Positions 32,190 through 42,261 of a stretch of 48,749 nt of DNA are shown in pieces. Both the position numbers and the translations under genes were made by a program. Every line of letters starts with the position of its first letter. Within the stretch, counting starts at the first letter, position 1. The notes below the pieces were generated by a model. That model saw nothing but the letters and a program-made list of their open reading frames with translations, was not told the origin of the DNA and made no database searches. This DNA comes from Geodermatophilus obscurus. GTDB lineage: Bacteria > Actinomycetota > Actinomycetes > Mycobacteriales > Geodermatophilaceae. The stretch spans positions 1 to 48,749 of the forward strand of contig NZ_FRDM01000030.1 in the NCBI RefSeq assembly GCF_900143215.1, in the 5' to 3' direction.

Positions 32190-33101
32190 TCATCGGGGCT
32201 CGGGCGCGGTCGGGCAGCGCAGGGCGCCGAGGTCCCAGCCGGCGCGCCGGGCGCCGGCGACGTAGGCGCTCTCCAGGAAGTCCAGGACGACGGCGCGCGG
32301 GTCGGCCGCGCTGCGGACGTCCTCGTAGGTCAGCAGCGCCAGGTGCGCCCCGCGGCTGTCGATCCAGCGTGCCGCGGCCGGCCGCAGCGGCTCGTCGACC
32401 AGGCCCGGCGGCTCCGGAGCGGTGTAGGAGTAGAAGGCCGGCTCGGGCACCTGGTCGTCGCCGAACCAGAAGCCGGCGCTGATGACCTCGTGCGAGTAGG
32501 CCTCGCGGGTGACCGGGTCCACGCCGGCGGGCTGCTCCACCCGGCGGTCGGAGAACCGGGTGACGGCGAGGTCGAAGGTGTGCCAGAAGTGGTGCACCGG
32601 GCTGGTCTTGGCGTAGCTGCGCCCGGCGAACTCCTCGAGCACCTGCGCCACCTGCCCCAGCACCACCCAGTAGCGCGTCACCATGGCCGGGTCGTAGGAC
32701 GCGTGGTGCTCGTCCTCGGCGAACGGCGTGCGGTCGGCCAGGTCGAACGGGACGGGCAGGTCGACGGTCGCCGGGAGGCCGAGCGCGGACAGCGTCGCGC
32801 GCAGCTGCCGGTAGAAGGCCGCCACGCTGAGCCCGGGCAGCGGGAACGAGGCCCGCCGTCCGTCGGCGACGGCCACCTCCAGCCGGTGGTCGACCAGGTC
32901 GAGGTCGACGGCGAAGACCGGGTCGAAGCCCATCGGCCGGGTGGTGAGGCCCCGGCCGGTGAGGTGGAAGGGGATGTGCCACCAGTGGTTGCGCCGCGGG
33001 GCGTTGGCCAGGCGCAGCTTGCCGACGATCTGCAGGAACCGGTGCACGGTGTCCTTGGTGTCGGCCCACTCGGCCAGCGGCAGGGGCGGGAAGACGGACA
33101 C
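32190..33101 (-). CDS. DUF5996-family protein
   Basis: A 303-residue cytoplasmic protein with LPLAEWADTKDTVHRFLQIVGKLRLA, RNHWWHIPFHLTGRGLTT and HHFWHTFDLAVTRFSDR. These His/Trp-rich motifs match the uncharacterised DUF5996 family. GTG 33101 has GAGGAGGAG upstream on the reverse strand; an earlier start at 33137 has none. Function is unknown. It is the promoter-proximal gene before pirin, so a shared oxidative or stress role is possible, but only by position. Confidence 0.85.
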   Translation of the reverse strand: MSVFPPLPLAEWADTKDTVHRFLQIVGKLRLANAPRRNHWWHIPFHLTGRGLTTRPMGFDPVFAVDLDLVDHRLEVAVADGRRASFPLPGLSVAAFYRQLRATLSALGLPATVDLPVPFDLADRTPFAEDEHHASYDPAMVTRYWVVLGQVAQVLEEFAGRSYAKTSPVHHFWHTFDLAVTRFSDRRVEQPAGVDPVTREAYSHEVISAGFWFGDDQVPEPAFYSYTAPEPPGLVDEPLRPAAARWIDSRGAHLALLTYEDVRSAADPRAVVLDFLESAYVAGARRAGWDLGALRCPTAPEPR

Positions 33102-33325
33102 GGCGGCTCCTCCTCGGGTACCGGTCGGAGCCAGCATGCCGATCCGGGGGGCGGTGCGGAAGCCGCCGCCGGGGAGCGGTCAGGGCGTGGTCTCGCCCCG
33201 CACCGTCCCGTCGAGGACGCCGACCCGTTCTCCGCTGCCCGGCTGGTCGTCCAGCCGGGCGCGGGCCACCACCCCTCGCAGGACGCCCCCCCGGGCGTTC
33301 GTCCGGGTGGTCACCGGCGCGGGCT

Positions 33326-33354
33326 GACGGCGTGTCCCCCGCGGACACGCCGTC
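33326..33354. terminator. 12-bp stem hairpin at the end of the Mur-ligase remnant
   Basis: GACGGCGTGTCC (33326-33337) pairs perfectly with GGACACGCCGTC (33343-33354) around CCCGC. On the reverse strand it follows the end of the Mur-ligase-like region. It suggests this was once an expressed gene end. Confidence 0.6.
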
Positions 33355-33740
33355 GGACGGCAGGAGGCCGCACTCGACGGCGGCTACCCGGCGTCGATCC
33401 GCCTCGGCGTCGTCCAGGTGGACCGCGTCGCGGGGGTCGAGGGCGTCCAGCAGCCGGGTCTCGTGGCCGCGCCCCACGACCAGGACGACGTCGGCCGGCC
33501 CGGCGGCACGCACCGCCGCGGTGATCGCCTCCCGCCGGTCGGGGACCGTGCACACCGCTGCCGGCGAGCCGAGCAGCCCGACGCGGAGCTCGGCCCTGAT
33601 CGCGGCCGGGTCCTCGCCGTGGCTGCCCTCGCTGGTCAGCCACACGCAGTCGGCGGCGCGGGCCGCCCACCCCTGGCGCTCGTACCGGTCGCGCCGGCCA
33701 CGCGCGCCGAGCACCAGGTGCACCCGCCCGCCGGGGCCGC
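33350..33740 (-). pseudogene. Remnant of a MurE-like ligase C-terminal domain
   Basis: In one reverse frame the segment reads VHLVLGARGRRDRYERQGW, CVWLTSEGSHGEDPAAI, VPDRREAITAAVRAAGP and DVVLVVGRGHETRLL, ending with DDAEADRRRVAAVECG. This is the pattern of the C-terminal domain of UDP-MurNAc-tripeptide synthetases (MurE-type): dinucleotide-like strand, SEDP/GEDP loop, PDR, GxGHE. The N-terminal and ATP-binding central domains are absent; upstream sequence is the facing ABC-F region. No stop occurs before the hairpin in this frame. A degraded or truncated gene is the best explanation; a free-standing C-terminal protein from GTG 33723 is less likely. Confidence 0.55.
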
Positions 33741-33922
33741 GCAGGCCGGGCCGCTCACCGTGCCCGGACCTCGCGCGCCGCTGACGCACCGGGACGTGCA
33801 CGACACACCCGGGTTCCGCCGGCCGGAGGCCCGGCACGTCCCCCGGCCGGTCGCCCGGACGGGTCCGTGCGCGCGGTGGTCGCCTCCCCGGCCCGGACCG
33901 GCCGCGCGGATACTGGAGGGCG

Positions 33923-35734
<1,812 letters not shown>

Positions 35735-35754
35735 GCCGCCTTCCTCCCGCACCG

Positions 35755-35798
35755 CAGCGTGTCCTCCCGCACCGTGGGCGGTCGGGGAGGACACGCTG
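35755..35798 (+). terminator. 14-bp stem terminator after the ABC-F gene
   Basis: CAGCGTGTCCTCCC (35755-35768) pairs perfectly with GGGAGGACACGCTG (35785-35798). It ends 1 nt before the palindrome of the mrp promoter region. Confidence 0.8.
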
Positions 35799-35799
35799 G

Positions 35800-35831
35800 G
35801 ATCAGGTGACCTGATCGTGGCCGGGTAGGCT
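35800..35831 (+). promoter_or_regulatory. mrp promoter with overlapping palindromic operator
   Basis: GATCAGGTGACCTGATC (35800-35816) is a perfect 8+1+8 palindrome. TAGGCT (35826-35831) fits a -10 box, which puts the -35 region (about 35803-35808) inside the palindrome. Transcription would begin near 35838, leaving a leader of about 65 nt before GTG 35904. A bound repressor here would block RNA polymerase. Confidence 0.6.
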
Positions 35832-35903
35832 GGGGGCCACCGCCGGCCGTCGTCCGACCGACGTCCTGGTGTCCCCGAGCCGCCCCACGACTCCCGGAGA
35901 CAC

Positions 35904-38780
35904 GTGCTCGTACTGCTGCTCCTCCACCTGATCGCCGGCGTGCTGGCGCCCGTTCTCGTGCGGTGGTGGGGGCGGCAGGCCTTCCTCGCCCTGGCGCTCG
36001 TGCCCGCCGCCGGCTTCGGCTGGGTGCTGTCGCGTCTGGGCCCGGTGCTCGCGGGCGAGGAGCTGCGCGAGACCGTGCCGTGGATCCCCGCCCTGCAGCT
36101 CGACGTCGCCCTGCGGCTCGACGCCCTGGCGCTCACCTTCGCCGCGCTGGTCACCGGCGTCGGCGCGCTGGTGCTGGTCTACTGCGCCCGCTACTTCGCC
36201 CCGGACGAGGAGGGCACCGGACGCTTCGCCGGCTACCTCACCGCCTTCGCCGGTTCCATGCTCGGCCTCGTCCTCGCCGACGACGTCTTCCTGCTCTACG
36301 TCTTCTGGGAGCTGACCACCGTCTTCTCCTTCCTCCTGATCGGGGGCTCGGGACGGCGGGTGGCCGCGCGGCGCGCGGCGTCGCAGGCGCTCATCCTCAC
36401 CACCGCCGGCGGGCTGGCCATGCTGGTCGGCCTCATCCTCATCGGCCATGCCAGCGGCTCCTACCTGCTGTCGGAGATCGTCGCCGAGCCCGGCGGCGGC
36501 ACCGGCGTGACCGTCGGCGTGGCCCTGGTGCTCGCCGGGGCGATCACCAAGTCCGCCCTCGTGCCGTTCCACTTCTGGCTGCCCGCGGCCATGGAGGCGC
36601 CGACGCCGGTCAGCGCCTACCTGCACGCCGCGGCGATGGTGAAGGCCGGCGTCTACCTGGTCGCCCGGCTGGCACCGGGCTTCGCCGACGTCCCCGGCTG
36701 GCGGCCGGTCGTGCTGGGCCTGGGCGTGGCGACCATGCTGGTCGGCGGGTACCGCGCCCTGCGCCAGAAGGACCTCAAGCTGCTGCTGGCCTTCGGGACG
36801 GTCAGCCAGCTGGGCTTCCTCGTGACGCTCGTGGGTGCGGGCAGCTCGGAGCTGGCCGCCGCCGGACTGGCCATGACGCTGGCGCACGGGCTGTTCAAGT
36901 CCACGCTCTTCCTGACCGTCGGCGTCGTCGACCACGCGACGGGCACCCGCGACCTGCGCCGGCTGTCCGGCCTCGGCCGGCGGCTGCCGCTGCTCGCCGC
37001 CATCGGCGCCGCCGCCGCGGCCTCGATGGCCGGGTTGCCGCCGCTGCTGGGGTTCGTCGGCAAGGAGGCGGCGTTCACCGCCCTGCTGGACGGCGGGGTG
37101 CCCGACCGCACCGCCGCGCTCGTCGTCCTCACCGGCGTGGTCGCGGGCTCGGTGCTCACCGCCGCCTACACCGCGCGCTTCGTGTGGGGTGCCTTCGCCC
37201 GCAAGCCCGGCGTCGAGGACAGCGAGCTCGAGCACCCGCCGGAGCCGCTGTTCCTGGCCGCCCCGGCCGTCCTGGCGCTCACCGGGCTGGTCCTCGGGCC
37301 GGCCAGTCCGCTGCTGGACCCGCTGGTCGTCGCCTACGCCGAGACGTTGCCGCTGCTGGCCCCCGAGGCCGAGCACCTGGCGCTGTGGCACGGCTGGCAG
37401 CCCGCGCTGGCGCTGTCGGCGCTGACCGTCGGCGGCGGTGCCGCGCTGTTCGCCGTCCGCGGGCCGGTCTCGCGCCTGCAGCGGCGGGTCGCCGTCGGCG
37501 CCTCGGCCGACGAGGGCTACTGGAACGTGGTCCAGGGGATCGACCGGCTCTCGGTGCTGGTCACCGGCACCACGCAGCGCGGCTCCCTGCCGGCCTACCT
37601 CGGCACGATCCTGGTCGTGGTGCTGGCCCTGCCCGGCACGCTGCTGCTCACCCGCGCCCCGTGGCCGGGCGAGTGGCGGGCCTGGGACACCCCGGTGCAG
37701 GCGATGGTGGGCGTCGTCGTCGTGACCGCCGCCGCGCTCACCCTGCGGATCCGCCAGCGGCTCTCGGCGGTGCTGGTCGTCGGTGTCACCGGCTACGGCA
37801 TCGCCGTCGTCTTCGTGCTGCAGGGTGCCCCGGACCTCGCGCTCACCCAGTTCCTCGTCGAGACGCTGACCCTCGTGGTCTTCGTGCTGGTGCTGCGCAA
37901 GTTGCCCAAGGACATCTCCGAGCGGCACCGGCCGCGCGAGCGCGCCGTCCGCGGGGTCATCGCGGTCGCGGTGGGCGCGTTCATGGCCGCCGTGGGCGCG
38001 GTGGCGCTGTCCGCCCGCACCGCGACGCCGGTGTCGGCGGGCTGGCCGGGGCCGGCCTACGACTTCGGCGGCGGCAAGAACGTCGTCAACGTGACGCTGG
38101 TCGACATCCGCGCCTGGGACACCCTCGGCGAGATCTCCCTGGTGGTCGTCGCCGCCACCGGCGTGGCCAGCCTGGTCTTCCTCCGGGGCCGCACCGGCGG
38201 GGTCGACCGCGTGACCCGCGCGGACCTGACGCAGCAGCGCGAGCGCGGCCGGCGGGCTCCGCGGGACCGCTGGCTGGCCGCCACCGCGACGCTCGACCCG
38301 GCCCGGCGCTCGGTGGTGCTCGAGGTCATCACCAGGCTGCTGTTCCACACGATCATGGTCTTCTCGCTGTACCTGCTGTTCTCCGGGCACAACGAGCCCG
38401 GTGGCGGGTTCGCCGGCGGCCTGGTCGCCGGCCTCGCGCTGGTGCTGCGCTACCTGGCCGGTGGACGCTACGAACTGGGCGAGGCCGCGCCGGTCGCACC
38501 GGGCCTGCTGTTGGGCGGCGGGCTGCTCTTCGCCGGCGGCACGGGTGTGGCGGGACTGCTGCTGGGTGCCGGGGTGCTGCAGACGGCGATCCTGCAGGTC
38601 ACGCTGCCGGTGCTCGGCGACGTCAAGCTGGTGACCTCGCTGTTCTTCGACTTCGGCGTGTACCTGATCGTCGTCGGGCTGGTCCTCGACGTGCTGCGCA
38701 GCCTGGGTGCGGAGCTGGACCGCCAGGAGGACCAGGAGGACCCGATCGAGCTGTCCCCCGGGGAGGTGGTGCTGCGATGA
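35904..38780 (+). CDS. mrpA: Mrp Na+/H+ antiporter subunit A with fused MrpB domain
   Basis: The 958-residue membrane protein has about 20 helices. Residues about 1-500 match the proton-pumping NuoL-like domain, with DVFLLYVFWELTTVFSFLLIG, KSALVPFHFWLPAAMEAPTPVSAYLHAAAMVKAG and the conserved Lys/His helix. A C-terminal region holds the MbhD/E-like part (VTGYGIAVVFVLQGAPDLALTQFLVETLTLVVFVLVLRKLP) and then MrpB (TRLLFHTIMVFSLYLLFSGHNEPGGGFAGGLVAG). The A-B fusion is common in actinobacteria and explains the lack of a separate mrpB. CCGGAG precedes GTG 35904. Confidence 0.95.
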   Translation: MLVLLLLHLIAGVLAPVLVRWWGRQAFLALALVPAAGFGWVLSRLGPVLAGEELRETVPWIPALQLDVALRLDALALTFAALVTGVGALVLVYCARYFAPDEEGTGRFAGYLTAFAGSMLGLVLADDVFLLYVFWELTTVFSFLLIGGSGRRVAARRAASQALILTTAGGLAMLVGLILIGHASGSYLLSEIVAEPGGGTGVTVGVALVLAGAITKSALVPFHFWLPAAMEAPTPVSAYLHAAAMVKAGVYLVARLAPGFADVPGWRPVVLGLGVATMLVGGYRALRQKDLKLLLAFGTVSQLGFLVTLVGAGSSELAAAGLAMTLAHGLFKSTLFLTVGVVDHATGTRDLRRLSGLGRRLPLLAAIGAAAAASMAGLPPLLGFVGKEAAFTALLDGGVPDRTAALVVLTGVVAGSVLTAAYTARFVWGAFARKPGVEDSELEHPPEPLFLAAPAVLALTGLVLGPASPLLDPLVVAYAETLPLLAPEAEHLALWHGWQPALALSALTVGGGAALFAVRGPVSRLQRRVAVGASADEGYWNVVQGIDRLSVLVTGTTQRGSLPAYLGTILVVVLALPGTLLLTRAPWPGEWRAWDTPVQAMVGVVVVTAAALTLRIRQRLSAVLVVGVTGYGIAVVFVLQGAPDLALTQFLVETLTLVVFVLVLRKLPKDISERHRPRERAVRGVIAVAVGAFMAAVGAVALSARTATPVSAGWPGPAYDFGGGKNVVNVTLVDIRAWDTLGEISLVVVAATGVASLVFLRGRTGGVDRVTRADLTQQRERGRRAPRDRWLAATATLDPARRSVVLEVITRLLFHTIMVFSLYLLFSGHNEPGGGFAGGLVAGLALVLRYLAGGRYELGEAAPVAPGLLLGGGLLFAGGTGVAGLLLGAGVLQTAILQVTLPVLGDVKLVTSLFFDFGVYLIVVGLVLDVLRSLGAELDRQEDQEDPIELSPGEVVLR

Positions 38781-39268
38781 CCCCCACGATCGTGCTGCCG
38801 TTGATGATCGGCGGGATCTACGCGGCGGGGGTCTACCTGCTGCTCGACCGCAGCCTCACCCGCGTGCTGCTGGGCTTCCTGCTGCTGGGCAACGCCACCA
38901 ACCTGCTGGTGCTGTCGGCCGGCGGGCCCGCGGGCCTGGCGCCGATCCTCGGCTACGCCGACCCGGAGCAGTTCAACGACCCGCTGCCCCACGCGCTGGT
39001 CCTGACCGCGATCGTCATCACCTTCGGCGTCGCCGCGTTCCTGCTGGCGATCATCCACCGCTCCTGGCGGCTCGCCCGCAACGAGGCGGTCGGCACCGAC
39101 GAGGAGGACCGCCGGGTCGCCGCCCGGAAGGCTCCCGACGCCGACGAGCTCGACCCGGACGAGCTGGCCCCCGAGGACCGCATCGCAGGCCACGCCGACT
39201 CCCTCGCCGGCGACCTGGAGGAGCTGGCGGACGACGTCGACCTGCCGGCGGGGAGCGGCACCCGGTGA
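38777..39268 (+). CDS. mrpC: Mrp antiporter subunit C
   Basis: The 163-residue NuoK-like protein has three membrane helices (IGGIYAAGVYLLLDR, LLGFLLLGNATNLLVLSAG, PHALVLTAIVITFGVAAFLLAI). A charged, acidic cytoplasmic tail of about 65 residues, longer than in many MrpC proteins, follows. Its ATG overlaps the mrpA stop (ATGA). Confidence 0.94.
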   Translation: MTPTIVLPLMIGGIYAAGVYLLLDRSLTRVLLGFLLLGNATNLLVLSAGGPAGLAPILGYADPEQFNDPLPHALVLTAIVITFGVAAFLLAIIHRSWRLARNEAVGTDEEDRRVAARKAPDADELDPDELAPEDRIAGHADSLAGDLEELADDVDLPAGSGTR

Positions 39269-40968
39269 TCGAGGTCCTGGCCCCGCTGCCGGTGCTGCTC
39301 CCGCTGCTCGGGGCGGCCGGCGCCCTGCTGGTCTCCGGGCACCCGTCGTTCCAGCGCGCCCTCAGCACCACCGTGCTCACGGCGGTGCTCGCCATCTCGG
39401 TGGTCCTGATGTTCGTGGCCGACGCCGAGGGCGCCACCTCGGTCTCCGTCGGGGGTTGGCCGGTCCCGCTGGGCATCGTGCTGGTCGTCGACCGGCTGTC
39501 GGCGCTGATGCTCGTCGTCGCCTCGACCGTGGCGCTCGGCGTCCTCGTCTTCGCCGTCGGGCAGGGTGCGGCCGACGGGTCGGAGGAGACGCCGCTGTCG
39601 ATCTTCCACCCGACGTTCCTGGTGCTGGTCGCGGGCGTGAGCAACGCCTTCCTCGCCGGCGACCTGTTCAACCTCTACGTCGGCTTCGAGATCCTGCTGA
39701 TGGCCTCCTACGTGCTGCTCACCCTGGGCGGGACGGCGGCGCGCATCCGCGGCGGCATCACCTACATCGTGGTCAGCCTGACCAGCTCGCTGCTGTTCCT
39801 CGCCGCGATCGGGCTGGTCTACGCCGCGACCGGCACGGTGAACATGGCTCAGCTGGCGGTGCGGCTGGGGGAGCTGCCCGAGGGCACCCAGGTGCTGCTG
39901 CAGTCGATGCTGCTCATCGCCTTCGGCATCAAGGCCGCGGTGTTCCCGCTCTCGGCGTGGCTGCCCGACAGCTACCCGACCGCACCCGCCCCGGTCACCG
40001 CCGTCTTCGCCGGCCTGCTCACCAAGGTCGGCGTGTACGCGATCATCCGCACCCAGACGCTGCTGTTCCCGGGGGGCGCGCTCGACGACCTGCTGATGTG
40101 GGCGGCGCTGGCCACGATGCTGGTGGGCATCCTCGGCGCGGTCGCGCAGCGGGACCTGCGCCGGATGCTGTCGTTCACCCTGGTCAGCCACATCGGCTAC
40201 ATGGTGTTCGGCATCGCCCTGGGGACGGCGGCGGGGCTGGCCGGTGCCGTCTTCTACGTGGCCCACCACATCGCCATCCAGACGACGCTGTTCCTGGTCG
40301 CGGGGCTGGTCGAGCGCCAGGGCGGGACGACGGCGGTGGACCGGCTCGGCGGGCTGGCCCGGCGCTCGCCGCTGCTGGGGGTGCTGTTCTTCGTCCCGGC
40401 GATGAACCTGGCCGGGATCCCGCCGCTGTCGGGCTTCATCGGCAAGCTCGGCCTGCTGCAGGCCGGGGTCGCCGAGGGCAGCGCAGTCGCGTTCACGCTG
40501 GTCGCCGGAGGGGTGGTGACCAGCCTGCTCACGCTGCTGGCGGTCGCCCGCATCTGGACCCGCGCCTTCTGGCGGTCCCCGAACCAGTCGCCGGTCGAGG
40601 ACACCGCCGCGGCCGCGGCCGCCGATGCCACGCTGCGGCGCCGGCCGGAGGGGAACGGCGCGGCCTCGGGTGACGGTGGCGGAACCGCGGACGGCGGGTC
40701 GCGCACCGCGCTGCAGGACGCCTGGCGCCGGCACACCGCGGTGGCGACGGCGGCCGAGCCCGACCTGCCACCCGCGGCCGGAGCGGTCCGGGCGCTGCGC
40801 CCGCTGCCGCGGACGATGGTGGGCGCCACCACGGCGCTGGTCGCGCTCACCGTGGCCCTCACCGGACTGGCCGGACCGCTCTACGGCCTGGCCGACCGGG
40901 CAGCGACCGACCTGATCGACCGCACCCCCTACACCACGTCGGTGTTCGGGACGGAAGAGGTGCCATGA
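39265..40968 (+). CDS. mrpD: Mrp antiporter subunit D
   Basis: A 567-residue NuoN/M-like proton-translocating membrane protein with about 14 helices. It has LFNLYVGFEILLMASYVLLTLG, KAAVFPLSAWLPDSYPTAPAPVTAVFAGLLTKVGVYAI with the key Lys, and MLSFTLVSHIGYMVFGIAL. An unusual 70-residue Ala/Gly/Arg/Ser-rich insertion (about residues 440-505) sits before the last helix region. GTG 39265 overlaps the mrpC stop (GTGA). Confidence 0.95.
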   Translation: MIEVLAPLPVLLPLLGAAGALLVSGHPSFQRALSTTVLTAVLAISVVLMFVADAEGATSVSVGGWPVPLGIVLVVDRLSALMLVVASTVALGVLVFAVGQGAADGSEETPLSIFHPTFLVLVAGVSNAFLAGDLFNLYVGFEILLMASYVLLTLGGTAARIRGGITYIVVSLTSSLLFLAAIGLVYAATGTVNMAQLAVRLGELPEGTQVLLQSMLLIAFGIKAAVFPLSAWLPDSYPTAPAPVTAVFAGLLTKVGVYAIIRTQTLLFPGGALDDLLMWAALATMLVGILGAVAQRDLRRMLSFTLVSHIGYMVFGIALGTAAGLAGAVFYVAHHIAIQTTLFLVAGLVERQGGTTAVDRLGGLARRSPLLGVLFFVPAMNLAGIPPLSGFIGKLGLLQAGVAEGSAVAFTLVAGGVVTSLLTLLAVARIWTRAFWRSPNQSPVEDTAAAAAADATLRRRPEGNGAASGDGGGTADGGSRTALQDAWRRHTAVATAAEPDLPPAAGAVRALRPLPRTMVGATTALVALTVALTGLAGPLYGLADRAATDLIDRTPYTTSVFGTEEVP

Positions 40969-41531
40969 CGATCGAGCCCGCCGCGACCCGGCTGCGCCAC
41001 CAGGTCCCGCTCGTCGTCTGGCTGGTGGTGGTGTGGGTGCTGCTCTGGGGCACCTGGTCCTGGGCGAACCTGCTCTCCGGCCTGCTCGTCGCGCTGGCCG
41101 TGCTGACGCTGCTGCCGCTGCCGCACGTGGTCGGCGGCACCCGGGTGCGGCCGCTGCCGATGCTGGTCTTCTTCGGCCACTTCGCGGCGGACCTGTTCGT
41201 GTCCGGGGCCGAGGTCGCCTGGCAGACCCTGCGCCCCGGCGGTGTCCGGCGGACGGCGATCGTGCAGGTGCAGCTGCGCGCGGACTCCGACCTGCTGCTG
41301 ACGATGGTCGCCGAGGCGACCTCGCTCGTCCCCGGGTCCCTGGTGCTCGACCTGGACCGGGAGCTGCGGGTGATGACCTGCCACCTGCTGCCCGCGCGCG
41401 ACCTCGAGGACGTGGAGCGGAAGAAGGCCCACATCCTGGTGGTGGAACGCCGCCTGGTCCGGGCGTTCGGCTCGGCCGCGGACCTCGCCGCCCTCGACGG
41501 GCACCGGGATGAGGGGGTGCTGGCGCCGTGA
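40965..41531 (+). CDS. mrpE: Mrp antiporter subunit E
   Basis: The 188-residue protein has two or three N-terminal helices (VPLVVWLVVVWVLLWGTWSWANLLSGLLVALAVL broken across two helices). The soluble domain contains DLFVSGAEVAWQTLRPGG and TSLVPGSLVLDLDRELRVMTCHLL, a typical MrpE pattern. The ATG overlaps the mrpD stop; the stop overlaps mrpF GTG. Confidence 0.93.
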   Translation: MTIEPAATRLRHQVPLVVWLVVVWVLLWGTWSWANLLSGLLVALAVLTLLPLPHVVGGTRVRPLPMLVFFGHFAADLFVSGAEVAWQTLRPGGVRRTAIVQVQLRADSDLLLTMVAEATSLVPGSLVLDLDRELRVMTCHLLPARDLEDVERKKAHILVVERRLVRAFGSAADLAALDGHRDEGVLAP

Positions 41532-41857
41532 CGGTGGTGGGCTTCGCGCTGTACGCGCTGATCGGTGCAGGAGCGCTGCTGGCGCTCGTGCGGCTGGCCC
41601 TCGGCCCCTCGCTGCTCGACCGGGTCGTCGCCACCGACACCCTGCTGGTCATCATCTCCGCCGGCCTGGCGGTCTACGCCGCGCTGGAGCGCTCCCCGAC
41701 GGTCGTGCCGGTGCTGGTGGTCGTGTCGCTGCTGGCCTTCGTCGGCTCGGTCTCGGTCGCCCGCTACATCGGCGGGATGCTGCTGCGCTCCCGCACGGGG
41801 GACGGCCGCGACCTCGGCCTGCCGCTGGCGGCCGAGGCGCAGGGGGAGCAGCCGTGA
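41528..41857 (+). CDS. mrpF: Mrp antiporter subunit F
   Basis: A 109-residue protein with three helices and the MrpF hallmark RLALGPSLLDRVVATDTLLVI. It includes AALERSPTVVPVLVVVSLLAFVGSVSVARYI. GTG 41528 overlaps the mrpE stop (GTGA). Confidence 0.94.
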   Translation: MTVVGFALYALIGAGALLALVRLALGPSLLDRVVATDTLLVIISAGLAVYAALERSPTVVPVLVVVSLLAFVGSVSVARYIGGMLLRSRTGDGRDLGLPLAAEAQGEQP

Positions 41858-42261
41858 CGGCGCTGGCCGACGTCGTCGCGTTCGCCTGCCTGCTGGCCGG
41901 CGCCGCCCTGTGCCTCACCGCCGGGCTGGGGCTGGTGCGCTTCCCGGACGTGCTGTCCCGGATGCACGCCGGCACCAAGCCCCAGGTGCTCGGCGTCCTG
42001 CTCGTGATGGTGGGCGCCGCCATCCGGCTCGACGGCTGGGCCAACGCCTGGATGCTGCTGCTCGTGGCCGCCTTCCAGCTGCTGACCGCACCGGTCAGCG
42101 CGCACCTGATCAGCCGGGTGGCCTACCGCCGCCGGCACGTCCGCCGCGACCTGCTGCTGGTCGACGAGTTCCGCGGGGCCGGCCACCAGGACGTGTGGTA
42201 CCAGGGGGACGAGCCCAAGGACGCCCCGCCCGAGGAGCCCGGGCCCGTTCAGCCCAGCTGA
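41854..42261 (+). CDS. mrpG: Mrp antiporter subunit G
   Basis: The 135-residue protein has three helices and the MrpG motif LVRFPDVLSRMHAGTKPQVLGVLLVMVGAAI, then LLLVAAFQLLTAPVSAHLISRVAYRR. A charged C-terminal tail follows. GTG 41854 overlaps the mrpF stop. The last 13 bases overlap the 3' end of the facing VOC gene, and no hairpin separates them. Confidence 0.94.
   Translation: MTALADVVAFACLLAGAALCLTAGLGLVRFPDVLSRMHAGTKPQVLGVLLVMVGAAIRLDGWANAWMLLLVAAFQLLTAPVSAHLISRVAYRRRHVRRDLLLVDEFRGAGHQDVWYQGDEPKDAPPEEPGPVQPS

Larger units (their letters stand above)
33102..33922. other. 821-bp gap with a decayed Mur-ligase fragment
   Basis: No intact gene with good context is seen. The reverse strand holds the Mur-ligase C-terminal remnant and a strong hairpin (separate entries). 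Below it, a reverse 44-codon frame (33180-33314, GTG start, no ribosome-binding site) has protein-like composition ending VLDGTVRGETTP but no recognised family. The right 180 bp carry the ABC-F promoter region (ATACTGGAGGG before ATG 33923). Confidence 0.5.

Noticed and set aside
33180..33314. Reverse 44-codon frame below the Mur-ligase remnant
   Set aside because: There is no ribosome-binding site or recognised family, and it follows a terminator hairpin without an evident promoter.
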